Shown one piece after another: positions 1 through 7,457 of a stretch of 64,000 bases of DNA. Origin of the DNA: UBA3478 sp036782715 (GTDB lineage: Bacteria; Bacteroidota; Bacteroidia; Flavobacteriales; Flavobacteriaceae). Position 1 is the first letter of the stretch. Each line of letters opens with the position of its first letter. The DNA lies in assembly GCA_036782715.1 (NCBI GenBank), contig DAIPYN010000002.1:66587-130586 (forward strand), given 5' to 3'. Below the pieces are notes generated by a model, which did no database searches, was not told the origin of the DNA, and saw only the letters and a list, made by a program, of their open reading frames with translations. A program made the translations under genes and the position numbers.

Positions 1-1104
1 AGAAACTTTAGCTCCGTTTCTATCGACATACTTTCCGTTACTTTCCATCACCGCCTGTTGTAAATAAGCTGAGAATCGACTTAAGTATTGAGTGTAAGGA
101 ATAATGGCTTCAGTTTCGGCTCCCATAAAGTTGTTATACCAAATACCAAGAAGTGCCATGTTTAATGGGATGTTCTTCTCTGGCGATGCTTCAGCAAAGT
201 GCTGATCCATAGCTGCTGCTCCGTCAAGAAGGGATTCAAAATTTTCATACCCGATAGACAAGGCGATAGAAAGCCCAACGGCACTCCAAAGCGAAAATCT
301 ACCTCCGACCCAATCGGCCATGGCAAATACATTTTCGTTTGCAATACCGAACTGTCCTGTCATACCAAGATTCGTAGAAACTGCCGCAAAGTGCGAGGCT
401 ACATCTGCTTCAGAGGCATGAGACAAAAACCACTCTCTACAGGTGGTTGCATTAGCCAAGGTCTCCTGTGTTGTAAATGATTTTGAAACCACAAGAAATA
501 AAGTAGTCTCGGGGTCAAGATTCTTTAAAACCTCAGTTACGTGATCTCCGTCTACATTACTCACAAAATGAGTCTTTAAATGGTTTCTGTAGTAGGCCAA
601 AGCCTCAGTAACCATAACTGGTCCCAGATCTGACCCTCCTATACCAATATTCACAATGTCCGTAATCGATTTCCCGGTATAGCCCTTGTGCTCACCACTA
701 ATCACTCGATTACAGAATGATTTTATCTGGGCCTTAACTTGGCTTACCTCTTCACTTACCGATTGGCCATCAACCTTTGGGCTAAAGGCATTGGTTCTTA
801 ATGCAGTATGTAGTACGGCACGACCTTCAGTCGCGTTGATTTTATCCCCTGAGAGATAGGCTTTCTTAGCCTCTTCGAGCCCTGATTCTTCGGCTAAATT
901 GTAGAGTGTATTTAACACACGCTGATCAGAAAGATGCTTGGAAAAATCTACAAAGAAGTCCTCCCATTCGATACTCATAGATTGCGCGCGCTGAACATCT
1001 GCTTCGAATAACGTTGAAATAGAAGCTTTCTTAAATTCGTTACTAAGTTCTTGTAATTGCTTCCAGCTTTTAAGCTGAGATGGGTTATTGTGCGGTAAGG
1101 GCAT
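1..1104 (-). CDS. pgi: Glucose-6-phosphate isomerase (3' part missing)
   Basis: The first 368 codons are open from an ATG at 1104 to the window edge, so the C-terminal third is missing. The reading frame carries the phosphoglucose isomerase signature IVNIGIGGSDLGP near residue 150, then FLVVSKSFTTQETL, and QQAVMESNGKYV at the truncated end. All are typical of cytosolic Pgi, which interconverts glucose-6-P and fructose-6-P in glycolysis. The ATG lies inside the 3' end of the upstream M23 peptidase gene (20 nt overlap), so the two are probably co-transcribed. The family is usually about 540 residues. Identity is secure from the motifs; only the tail cannot be judged. Confidence 0.95.
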   Translation of the reverse strand, partial: MPLPHNNPSQLKSWKQLQELSNEFKKASISTLFEADVQRAQSMSIEWEDFFVDFSKHLSDQRVLNTLYNLAEESGLEEAKKAYLSGDKINATEGRAVLHTALRTNAFSPKVDGQSVSEEVSQVKAQIKSFCNRVISGEHKGYTGKSITDIVNIGIGGSDLGPVMVTEALAYYRNHLKTHFVSNVDGDHVTEVLKNLDPETTLFLVVSKSFTTQETLANATTCREWFLSHASEADVASHFAAVSTNLGMTGQFGIANENVFAMADWVGGRFSLWSAVGLSIALSIGYENFESLLDGAAAMDQHFAEASPEKNIPLNMALLGIWYNNFMGAETEAIIPYTQYLSRFSAYLQQAVMESNGKYVDRNGAKVS

Positions 1105-2395
1105 TTTCGTTTTCAATTGAATTTTGAGCGAGTGAAGTTAAGTCATTTTCTCCCAAATATTCAATACACTCGAGCTGTTCAAGCGGAGTCTTGATATACT
1201 CAAAGTAATCTTTAGCTAAAGAACGATCAATCGGGGCAGCTGCAGGTAGTTTTTCTTTCAAAGGGTCTACTTGTCGACCGTTTTTCCAGAAGCGATAGCA
1301 AACGTGAGGGCCAGAAGTATTTCCAGTCATACCTATCCATCCGATAACATCCCCCTGCTGCACTCGCTGGCCTTTCTTTACATTTAGCCTTTTCATGTGA
1401 AGATATTGCGTGCTATAGGTGCCGTTATGTTTGATTTTTGCATATATCCCATTTCCACCTCTTCGGGTAGCTTCAATAACGATACCATCGGCAGTTGCAA
1501 TAATAGGTGTACCTACAGGAGCAGCGTAATCTGTACCCTTATGAGCCCGGGTGCGATTGCCATAAAAGGCTATTTTTCGATTGAGGTTATAACGCGAGGA
1601 TATGCGATAAGCATTAAACTTCAAAGGAGCCTTTAAAAAAGTTCGCCTTAGATTATTTCCCTGTTCGTCGTAATATTCGGTTTGCAAGGTCTTTTCATTC
1701 ACATTGGCGGCAAATGCGTAAAAAGGCTCCCCTCGATGCTCGAACATAGCCGCTTTTATCGACTTAATACCTGCCGGTGTCCCATCACGCAACCTTCTTT
1801 CTAAAGCGACCACTTTAAAACGGTCGCCCTCATACAGTCTAAAAAAATCAATACTCCAGGCGTAAACATTCGCCAACTCTTGACTTAGATTTTGGTCGAT
1901 TCCTTGACGGTCTAAGGTCTGATAGAGTGACCCTTCGATTACTCCTGAAATCTCCTTTTCGACAAGATCGTACGGATGTTTCTCTTCATATACCTCAACC
2001 TCTTCGCGTAGATCAACTACGGTGTAATTCAAAAAGTCATTTTCATAGATAAAGACTTGAGGTCTTTCGAGGCTATCGCAGCTTTTTAGAACTCGGTAAG
2101 GCTTTCCTACTTGAATCTTTCTAAGATCGAACGATTTTCTAGACATACGAGCCGCTTGATTGACCTTTTGATAGTCAGCATCACGAGAGAGCATAATTTT
2201 TCCGAAGGTATCACCTCTTCTTACCGTATCTAATTCAACTTCGTAATCGATCATGTTGAATCCGAACTCAATTTGTTCGGGCATTTCAACGGCACTTGAT
2301 CCCATAAAAGACTCTCCTTCGCCTGATCCACAGGAGAACATAGTAAGTGCTAATAGAGAGTAAAAAATGGGAGTAATCCGTTGCGATAAGTTCAT
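1085..2395 (-). CDS. M23 family metallopeptidase, probable lipoprotein
   Basis: This 436-residue protein has an N-terminal hydrophobic segment ending in a Cys (LTMFSC, Cys22) that resembles a lipoprotein signal. A central region follows in which residues around 60-70 (VRRGDTFGKIML) resemble a LysM-like or opacity-associated N-terminal domain. The C-terminal half is an M23 (LytM/NlpD-type) domain with HKGTDYAAPVGTP, YLHMKRL and GPHVCYRFWKNGRQVDP. The usual GPHxH motif is GPHVC, so the last zinc ligand would be Cys. The likely role is peptidoglycan endopeptidase or a cell-wall hydrolase activator in the periplasm. It is followed directly by pgi and preceded by a DUF3108 gene on the same strand. 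Confidence 0.85.
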   Translation of the reverse strand: MNLSQRITPIFYSLLALTMFSCGSGEGESFMGSSAVEMPEQIEFGFNMIDYEVELDTVRRGDTFGKIMLSRDADYQKVNQAARMSRKSFDLRKIQVGKPYRVLKSCDSLERPQVFIYENDFLNYTVVDLREEVEVYEEKHPYDLVEKEISGVIEGSLYQTLDRQGIDQNLSQELANVYAWSIDFFRLYEGDRFKVVALERRLRDGTPAGIKSIKAAMFEHRGEPFYAFAANVNEKTLQTEYYDEQGNNLRRTFLKAPLKFNAYRISSRYNLNRKIAFYGNRTRAHKGTDYAAPVGTPIIATADGIVIEATRRGGNGIYAKIKHNGTYSTQYLHMKRLNVKKGQRVQQGDVIGWIGMTGNTSGPHVCYRFWKNGRQVDPLKEKLPAAAPIDRSLAKDYFEYIKTPLEQLECIEYLGENDLTSLAQNSIENENALTAQ

Positions 2396-2433
2396 CTTAC
2401 AAAGTTGCTAAATTCCCGTCTGCCTGTCAATCT

Positions 2434-3222
2434 TTAGTTGGCAATCACTTCGAATGAATTCTTGAGTCCTTTAAATCCGTCTAAGTCAGCCTTAATAGAT
2501 CCAAAACGAAGATCTGCTTGAATCCGTACGGGGATTCTATTTTTATCATCGCTCACCCAAAGCGTTAAAGATTCTTCGGCTCTAAAAATCCTACCAGACT
2601 TAACCAGAGGTCTAAATGCGAGGCATCTAATCTTACCGAACGGGGTTTTTAAAATCTCTTTTCCTAGATACTTCAATCTGAAGTCATAAATACCATCATC
2701 ATCAAACAACATATCCAAGGCGATCTCATCGCCAATTTTAACCGATGATGAATCAAAGGTCTCGCGCAAATAATAGGTTGCTGAGATGATATCCTGAAGG
2801 TCTTTTCGAATATCTAATTCGAAAGAAGTATCGTCTTTGATATTATTAATCAATGCCTTTTCACGCTCAAAATCAAAATCAATCGAGATATTTTTAGTGT
2901 ACCCTCCTTCATCGATATCTCTCAAGAAAAAAATCGGGCGTATCTCTGATTTTGAAAAAATGCTTTCATAAATATCCTCCACCTTGAAGAAGAGCGAAGC
3001 CAAACCTGTGGTTCTACCTTCACCGACCGCGTGAAATGCAGGTTCTCCCCTGAAAATGGTATCCTTTATAGAAAGAGTGGCATAGCTCGCATTGAAAAAC
3101 CCATAATGAAGGCGATAGCGCAACCATTCACCAGCTTCAAAAGTTTGATATTCTGATTGGTCTTGAGAATATCCAAAACTCATCAAAAGCATGAAAGATA
3201 ATAGGAGTGCTCTTCTAATCAT
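2434..3222 (-). CDS. DUF3108 domain-containing secreted protein
   Basis: This 262-residue protein starts with a clear Sec signal peptide (RRALLLSFMLLMSFGYSQ). The mature part (FEAGEWLRYRLHYGFFNASYATLSIKD...GRTTGLASLFFKVEDIYES...) matches the DUF3108 pattern, and LWVSDDKNRIPVRIQ lies near the C terminus. The function of DUF3108 proteins is not established. I chose the ATG at 3222; the open frame extends to a TTG at 3231, but a perfect TATTTTTG promoter box (3229-3236) overlaps that codon and makes the ATG the logical start. It lies 38 nt upstream of the M23 peptidase gene and may form an operon with it and pgi. Confidence 0.85.
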   Translation of the reverse strand: MIRRALLLSFMLLMSFGYSQDQSEYQTFEAGEWLRYRLHYGFFNASYATLSIKDTIFRGEPAFHAVGEGRTTGLASLFFKVEDIYESIFSKSEIRPIFFLRDIDEGGYTKNISIDFDFEREKALINNIKDDTSFELDIRKDLQDIISATYYLRETFDSSSVKIGDEIALDMLFDDDGIYDFRLKYLGKEILKTPFGKIRCLAFRPLVKSGRIFRAEESLTLWVSDDKNRIPVRIQADLRFGSIKADLDGFKGLKNSFEVIAN

Positions 3223-3228
3223 TGCTAA

Positions 3229-3236
3229 CAAAAATA
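3229..3236 (-). promoter_or_regulatory. -7 box TATTTTTG for the DUF3108 gene
   Basis: This is a perfect match to the Bacteroidota -7 consensus TAnnTTTG, six nucleotides before the ATG. The predicted transcript would have almost no 5' leader. No clear TTG -33 element is visible because the uvrC terminator occupies that stretch. Confidence 0.6.
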
Positions 3237-3241
3237 GGATT

Positions 3242-3276
3242 AAAAAAAAGCCCTAGTTGAATGAACTAGGGCTTTT
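3242..3276 (-). terminator. Rho-independent terminator downstream of uvrC
   Basis: A perfect 9-bp stem (GCCCTAGTT / AACTAGGGC, 3250-3258 with 3264-3272) has a 5-nt loop and, read on the minus strand, is followed by eight T residues. It ends leftward transcripts coming from uvrC, about 155 nt past that stop. The four T residues on the other side could give weak plus-strand termination. Confidence 0.8.
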
Positions 3277-3431
3277 CTTACTAACCAACCAAACTTTAAA
3301 TCATGAAAAACCAAAACGTAGTATGACTACTTTTTAATTCTTACCTCTAAGGTACGACGAGACCTCACTTAAAAAATACTTTTTAACCCGACTTTAACGT
3401 TCTGATTCTCATACACATGAGACTAGGCAGG

Positions 3432-5228
3432 TCACGACTGAAAATAGGTGTGAATTTTTGAAGCGATAGACGTACTCACCACCTTTTCAAGCTCGCCAAT
3501 ACTGCGCTGTTTGATCTGCTTCACACTCTTAAATTCTTTAAGCAGTTTTGCTGCGGTTGTTGGGCCTATTCCAGGTATTTCCTCTAATTCAGAGTGTATC
3601 GCAGTCGCGCTTCGTTTTTCTCTGTGGTGTTTTAAAGAGAATCGGTGTGCCTCATTTCTCAACTGCTGAATGATCTTCAGAGTTTCTGATTTCTTGTCGA
3701 GGTATAGGGGTAAAGAGTCTCCGGGAAAATAGATTTCTTCGAGTCTTTTGGCAATTCCAATGATCGCAATTTTTCCCCTTAGACCTAATACTTCTAACGA
3801 TTTCAAAGCAGAAGAAAGTTGTCCTTTACCACCATCGATAACAATCAATTGTGGCAGCGGTTCACGCTCTTGAAGCAACCTCCTATAACGACGAAATACC
3901 ACCTCTTCCATACTAGCGAAATCATTAGGCCCTTTAACACTCTTAATCGTGAACTTTCGGTAATCGGCCTTCGATGGCTTCGCATTTTTGAAAACCACAC
4001 AAGCCGAAGCTGGATTAGTTCCCTGCAAGTTTGAATTGTCAAAACACTCGATGTGAACGGGATCTTCTGAAAGGTGAAGGTCTTCTTTCATCTGGCTTAA
4101 GATACGCTTGGTATGACGATCTGGGTCAACCACCTTCATTTGCTTGAATCGATCTTGTCTGAAAAATTTAGCGTTTCTCAATGAAAGATCAACAAGGCTT
4201 TTTTTATCTCCAAGCTTAGGAACCTCGACCTTAATGGTTTCTGCAACAGATACAGGAAAGGGAAGCAGAATAGTTTTTGAAACCGAGTTAAAACGGCGTC
4301 GAATCTCTACAATAGCAACAGACAACAACTCTTCTTCAGTTTCATCGAGTTGCTTCTTCATTTCTAAGGTGTGCGAGTAGACGATCGCTCCATCGTTAAT
4401 TTGCATGAAGTTCACATAGGCGTGGGTCGGATCACTTAGAATCGAATACACTTCGAGATCAGTAATTTTCGGATTGACCACTTGCGACTTCGACTGATGT
4501 TTATTGAGTACCTCTATACGCTCCTTGATTTGTTGAGCTTTTTCAAATTCCATCTCAGCCGCGTATCTTGTCATTCGCTCATTGAGCATTCGAAGTGAGG
4601 GCTTCAAATTTCCCTTTAAAATAGCCACAATAGCGTCAATTTGATCCCCATACTCGGCCTCTAATTGATACCCTCGACAAGGGCCTGAACAATTTCCTAT
4701 ATGGTATTCTAAACAGAGTTTCACCTTGCCCGATTCGATCTGCGCTTCTGAAAGCTCGTAATTACAAGTTCTCAGCGTATACACGTTTCGGATGAGATCA
4801 AGAAGCGCTCTGACAGTTTTCATCGATGTGTAAGGCCCGAAATAAAGTGAACCATCCTCGATTTTTTTTCGTGTACTAAAAACCCTTGGAAATCGCTCAT
4901 TCTTCACGCAAATCCAAGGATAAGTTTTATCATCTTTAAGCAGTACGTTGTATCTAGGTTGGTGCTGCTTAATCATACTGTTTTCTAGAAGCAGCGCATC
5001 TGATTCATTGGCCACGACCACATGCCGAATCTCTTTAATCTTACTAACCATTACGCGAGTTTTACCAGTGGTATGGTTCTTAGTAAAGTAGGAAGACACT
5101 CGCTTTTTTAGATTCTTTGCCTTACCTACATAAAGAATACGCTTGTTCTGGTCATAGAAATGGTAAACCCCAGGTTCATCAGGCAGTGCCTGTACCTGAA
5201 TTTTGATCGGATTTTCCTTCTCTCCCAT
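3432..5228 (-). CDS. uvrC: Excinuclease ABC subunit C
   Basis: UvrC makes the two incisions flanking a lesion in nucleotide excision repair, together with UvrA and UvrB. The 598-residue product has the expected order: a GIY-YIG endonuclease domain (PGVYHFYD...ILYVGKAKNLKKR, residues about 18-45), a cysteine cluster (CNYEL...CLEYHIGNCSGPC), a UVR motif (EMEFEKAQQIKERIEVL, about 225), the RNase H-like nuclease (ECFDNSNLQGTNPAS, VIDGGKGQL) and C-terminal helix-hairpin-helix motifs (LEEIPGIGPTTAAKLL). Length is normal for the family. It is transcribed divergently from the 5-formyl-THF cyclo-ligase gene with only 46 nt between the starts, and TACTTTTA (5233-5240) is a plausible -7 box. Confidence 0.97.
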   Translation of the reverse strand: MGEKENPIKIQVQALPDEPGVYHFYDQNKRILYVGKAKNLKKRVSSYFTKNHTTGKTRVMVSKIKEIRHVVVANESDALLLENSMIKQHQPRYNVLLKDDKTYPWICVKNERFPRVFSTRKKIEDGSLYFGPYTSMKTVRALLDLIRNVYTLRTCNYELSEAQIESGKVKLCLEYHIGNCSGPCRGYQLEAEYGDQIDAIVAILKGNLKPSLRMLNERMTRYAAEMEFEKAQQIKERIEVLNKHQSKSQVVNPKITDLEVYSILSDPTHAYVNFMQINDGAIVYSHTLEMKKQLDETEEELLSVAIVEIRRRFNSVSKTILLPFPVSVAETIKVEVPKLGDKKSLVDLSLRNAKFFRQDRFKQMKVVDPDRHTKRILSQMKEDLHLSEDPVHIECFDNSNLQGTNPASACVVFKNAKPSKADYRKFTIKSVKGPNDFASMEEVVFRRYRRLLQEREPLPQLIVIDGGKGQLSSALKSLEVLGLRGKIAIIGIAKRLEEIYFPGDSLPLYLDKKSETLKIIQQLRNEAHRFSLKHHREKRSATAIHSELEEIPGIGPTTAAKLLKEFKSVKQIKQRSIGELEKVVSTSIASKIHTYFQS

Positions 5229-5274
5229 TAAGTAAAAGTAGCGATTGATTTGATTTTTTAGATAGTTTTACCTC

Positions 5275-5841
5275 ATGAGCGTCAAGGATGATTTAAGAAA
5301 GTGGGCCAAGGAGAGACGAAAGTCATACTCTAAAGACGAAGTAGAGGTGTTGAGCCTTAAAATCATCAATCGTCTATTAAATCTCCCCATTTGGGAAAAG
5401 ACTACTTATCATGTTTTTCTCCCTATCGTGAAGCAGAATGAGGTCAATACCGAAGGTTTATTGAGCATTTTACAAGGAAAGGACAAACGAATCGTCTTAC
5501 CTAAAGCACATTCAGATGGAAGCCTATCCCATTACCTTCTTGAAGATCAAACCAAACTTATAGAGAATCATTGGGGAATATTAGAACCCACCGGCGGCCT
5601 TACTATTGAGGAAAATCAAATCGATGTTGTGTTTGTTCCTCTGCTAGTTGGCGATCTAAATGGAGGGCGTATCGGATACGGTAAAGGGTATTATGACCGA
5701 TTCTTAGCAGCTTGTAAACCTGATGTGATCACTGTTGGGTTAAGCCTCTTAGAACCGGTAGAAACTATCGATGATTTAGAACCTCACGACCATCCACTTC
5801 ATTGGCTAATTACACCAACTACAGATTTTCGATTTAATTAG
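5275..5841 (+). CDS. 5-formyltetrahydrofolate cyclo-ligase
   Basis: This 188-residue enzyme of the MTHFS/YgfA family converts 5-formyl-THF to 5,10-methenyl-THF with ATP, recycling an inhibitory folate form. The diagnostic GRIGYGKGYYDRFL motif is near residue 133, and the N-terminal basic KDDLRKWAKERRKSYS segment is typical. Length is normal. A near-consensus box TAGTTTTA sits at 5263-5270, five nucleotides before the ATG. Its 3' end overlaps that of convergent lspA by 8 nt. Confidence 0.93.
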   Translation: MSVKDDLRKWAKERRKSYSKDEVEVLSLKIINRLLNLPIWEKTTYHVFLPIVKQNEVNTEGLLSILQGKDKRIVLPKAHSDGSLSHYLLEDQTKLIENHWGILEPTGGLTIEENQIDVVFVPLLVGDLNGGRIGYGKGYYDRFLAACKPDVITVGLSLLEPVETIDDLEPHDHPLHWLITPTTDFRFN

Positions 5842-6457
5842 GAAAGACTCTTTTATTAAAAGCAAGAAGGATAAAAACACCAACGCTAATTGCACTATCT
5901 GCTATATTGAAAACAGGCTGAAAAAACCGCAAAGGTTTTGAGCCGAAAAAGGGAACCCAGTCTGGCCAAGTTGTGTCAATTAGGGGGAAATAAAGCATGT
6001 CTACTACACGCCCATAGAAGAAGTTGTCATAACCTCCGATAGAAGAATCCCAGGCGAAGGTCGCCACAGAGTAAGGGGTACTCACCGTAAATAGCTTTCC
6101 GTAAAATACCGAATCAATAATATTCCCCAAAGCTCCAGAGAATATTAAAGCAATAGCGATAAGTAATAAGGAAGGTGCTTTTTTAAGAGCTGAACGATAA
6201 CCCCAAATAGCTATCCCTACGATAGCAAAAAGCCGAAATAAAGTCAACCCGAATTTGGCGCTGCGTTCACCGATAGGAAGAAAATCACTCAGCTGAGTAC
6301 CCCAAGCAGCGCCTCTATTTTCAATAAAGAAAATCTTAAACCAACTGAATACCTGAATCTCTTCTTGATAGGTGAAATGAGTTTTTATAAAAATCTTAGA
6401 CCACTGATCAAGTAAAAGTATCACAACAGCAAGAAGAATGGTTTTCTTTAAATTCAT
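5834..6457 (-). CDS. lspA: Lipoprotein signal peptidase (signal peptidase II)
   Basis: LspA is the inner-membrane aspartyl protease that cleaves signal peptides from diacylated prolipoproteins. Four hydrophobic segments, DQWSKIFIK at the N terminus, ENRGAAWG, GALGNIIDSVFYGRVVD-type spacing (GNIID) and NIADSAISVGV carry the family boxes; the catalytic Asp pair is in GNIID and NIADS. At 207 residues it is longer than proteobacterial LspA (about 165) because of the extra periplasmic loop between the catalytic boxes, which is common in Bacteroidota. It is the last gene of the ileS - dksA-like - DUF4097-like - lspA run, and its ATG overlaps the preceding stop as ATGA. Confidence 0.95.
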   Translation of the reverse strand: MNLKKTILLAVVILLLDQWSKIFIKTHFTYQEEIQVFSWFKIFFIENRGAAWGTQLSDFLPIGERSAKFGLTLFRLFAIVGIAIWGYRSALKKAPSLLLIAIALIFSGALGNIIDSVFYGKLFTVSTPYSVATFAWDSSIGGYDNFFYGRVVDMLYFPLIDTTWPDWVPFFGSKPLRFFQPVFNIADSAISVGVFILLAFNKRVFPN

Positions 6458-7074
6458 TCGGCTTTATTTAAATAGATTGTCCCCTTTTCTGAAGCTAACT
6501 TATAATGAAATCTTGTATTTAGAGGAATACTTCCTATCACTTTTCCTTCAGCGCTCGAGGCCCGAATATCTCCATGAGGAATCGTTAAGAAAACATCCGC
6601 AGAATCAGTTCTTATATCACTTTCTTCAGAGGAGTGCTTAAGATTCACACGGCCCGATCCCAAACGCAAAACAACTTCTTTGTACTCTCCTAATACAGAT
6701 ACCACTGCTTGCTCCCCGCGAATTTCGAGAGTCTTTCCTTTAGGTACAATAAGTTCAAGATTTAAAGCACGAACCTTATGTGCACTGAGCTTATCATTGG
6801 GAGCGATAAACGAAGGCACCCATTGCGGATAAATTTCAAGCCAATGATCGACCTCTTTAGACACTAGCATCACCTGATCTCTGTATTCTCCTTCGCTCGT
6901 AGTCTTAATCACATACTGATCAGAATTGCCCGTCGAGACCATTACATTTTGAATAAAGCCCAGTTCAATAGAAAGCGAGTGGACCTCAGGGGCATCAATC
7001 TTTTTTTTCCATTTAGATTGGGCTAGGATTGAGCCTTGCACCAAGATAAGCAGTAGAAGTGCCTTAGTTTTCAC
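6454..7074 (-). CDS. Secreted DUF4097-like beta-repeat protein
   Basis: This 206-residue protein has a signal peptide (KTKALLLLILVQGSILAQ) and a body of short alternating beta strands (IRGEQAVVSVLGEYKEVVLRL, IRTDSADVFLTIPHGDIRASS, KVIGSIP) as in DUF4097/DUF2807 putative adhesin beta-helix proteins. No catalytic motif is visible and its function is unknown. The start codon is GTG: the sequence TAGTG makes the stop of the dksA-like gene and this start share one G. It also overlaps lspA by 4 nt, so the four genes are almost certainly translated from one mRNA. The family call is moderate because the repeats are only generic. Confidence 0.65.
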   Translation of the reverse strand: MKTKALLLLILVQGSILAQSKWKKKIDAPEVHSLSIELGFIQNVMVSTGNSDQYVIKTTSEGEYRDQVMLVSKEVDHWLEIYPQWVPSFIAPNDKLSAHKVRALNLELIVPKGKTLEIRGEQAVVSVLGEYKEVVLRLGSGRVNLKHSSEESDIRTDSADVFLTIPHGDIRASSAEGKVIGSIPLNTRFHYKLASEKGTIYLNKAE

Positions 7075-7451
7075 TAGCGCTGCATCTTCTTGGCTTCAAT
7101 GCTCAAGGTTGCATGCGGAACAAGCTTCAATCTCTCTTTGGCAATTAGTTTTCCTGTTACTCTACACACTCCGTAAGACTTATTTTCGATTCTTACGAGT
7201 GCATTCTTCAAGTCTCGGATAAATTTTTCTTGACGTAAAGCGAGTTGAGTGTTGGCCTCTTTACTCATAGTCTCTGAACCTTCTTCAAATGCCTTAAATG
7301 TTGGTGACGTATCGTCAGTACCGTTATTCAGGTCATTCATGTACGCACTTTTAATCAGGTCAAGATCTTCTTTGGCCTTTACAATCTTTTCTTCAATCAG
7401 TGCTTTGAACTCTTTAAGGTCTGCATCTGAATATCTTACTACTTCTGACAT
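7074..7451 (-). CDS. DksA/TraR-like protein lacking most zinc-finger cysteines
   Basis: This 125-residue protein has the DksA layout: an N-terminal helical coiled-coil hairpin (KEFKALIEEKIVKAKEDLDLIKSAY, then KEANTQLALRQEKFIRDLKNALVRIE) with acidic residues at its tip (NNGTDDTS), followed by YGVCRVTGKLIAKERL and PHATLSIEAKK. In canonical DksA the latter regions read CxxCG and CIxC; here only the first of four cysteines remains. DksA binds RNA polymerase through its secondary channel and modulates promoters with ppGpp. A similar role without zinc is inference. The gene starts 6 nt after ileS and shares one base with the next gene. Confidence 0.85.
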   Translation of the reverse strand: MSEVVRYSDADLKEFKALIEEKIVKAKEDLDLIKSAYMNDLNNGTDDTSPTFKAFEEGSETMSKEANTQLALRQEKFIRDLKNALVRIENKSYGVCRVTGKLIAKERLKLVPHATLSIEAKKMQR

Positions 7452-7457
7452 AAGATT

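Noticed and set aside
199..480. 93-codon plus-strand ORF
   Set aside because: It is antisense to the glucose-6-phosphate isomerase frame, which carries clear family motifs.
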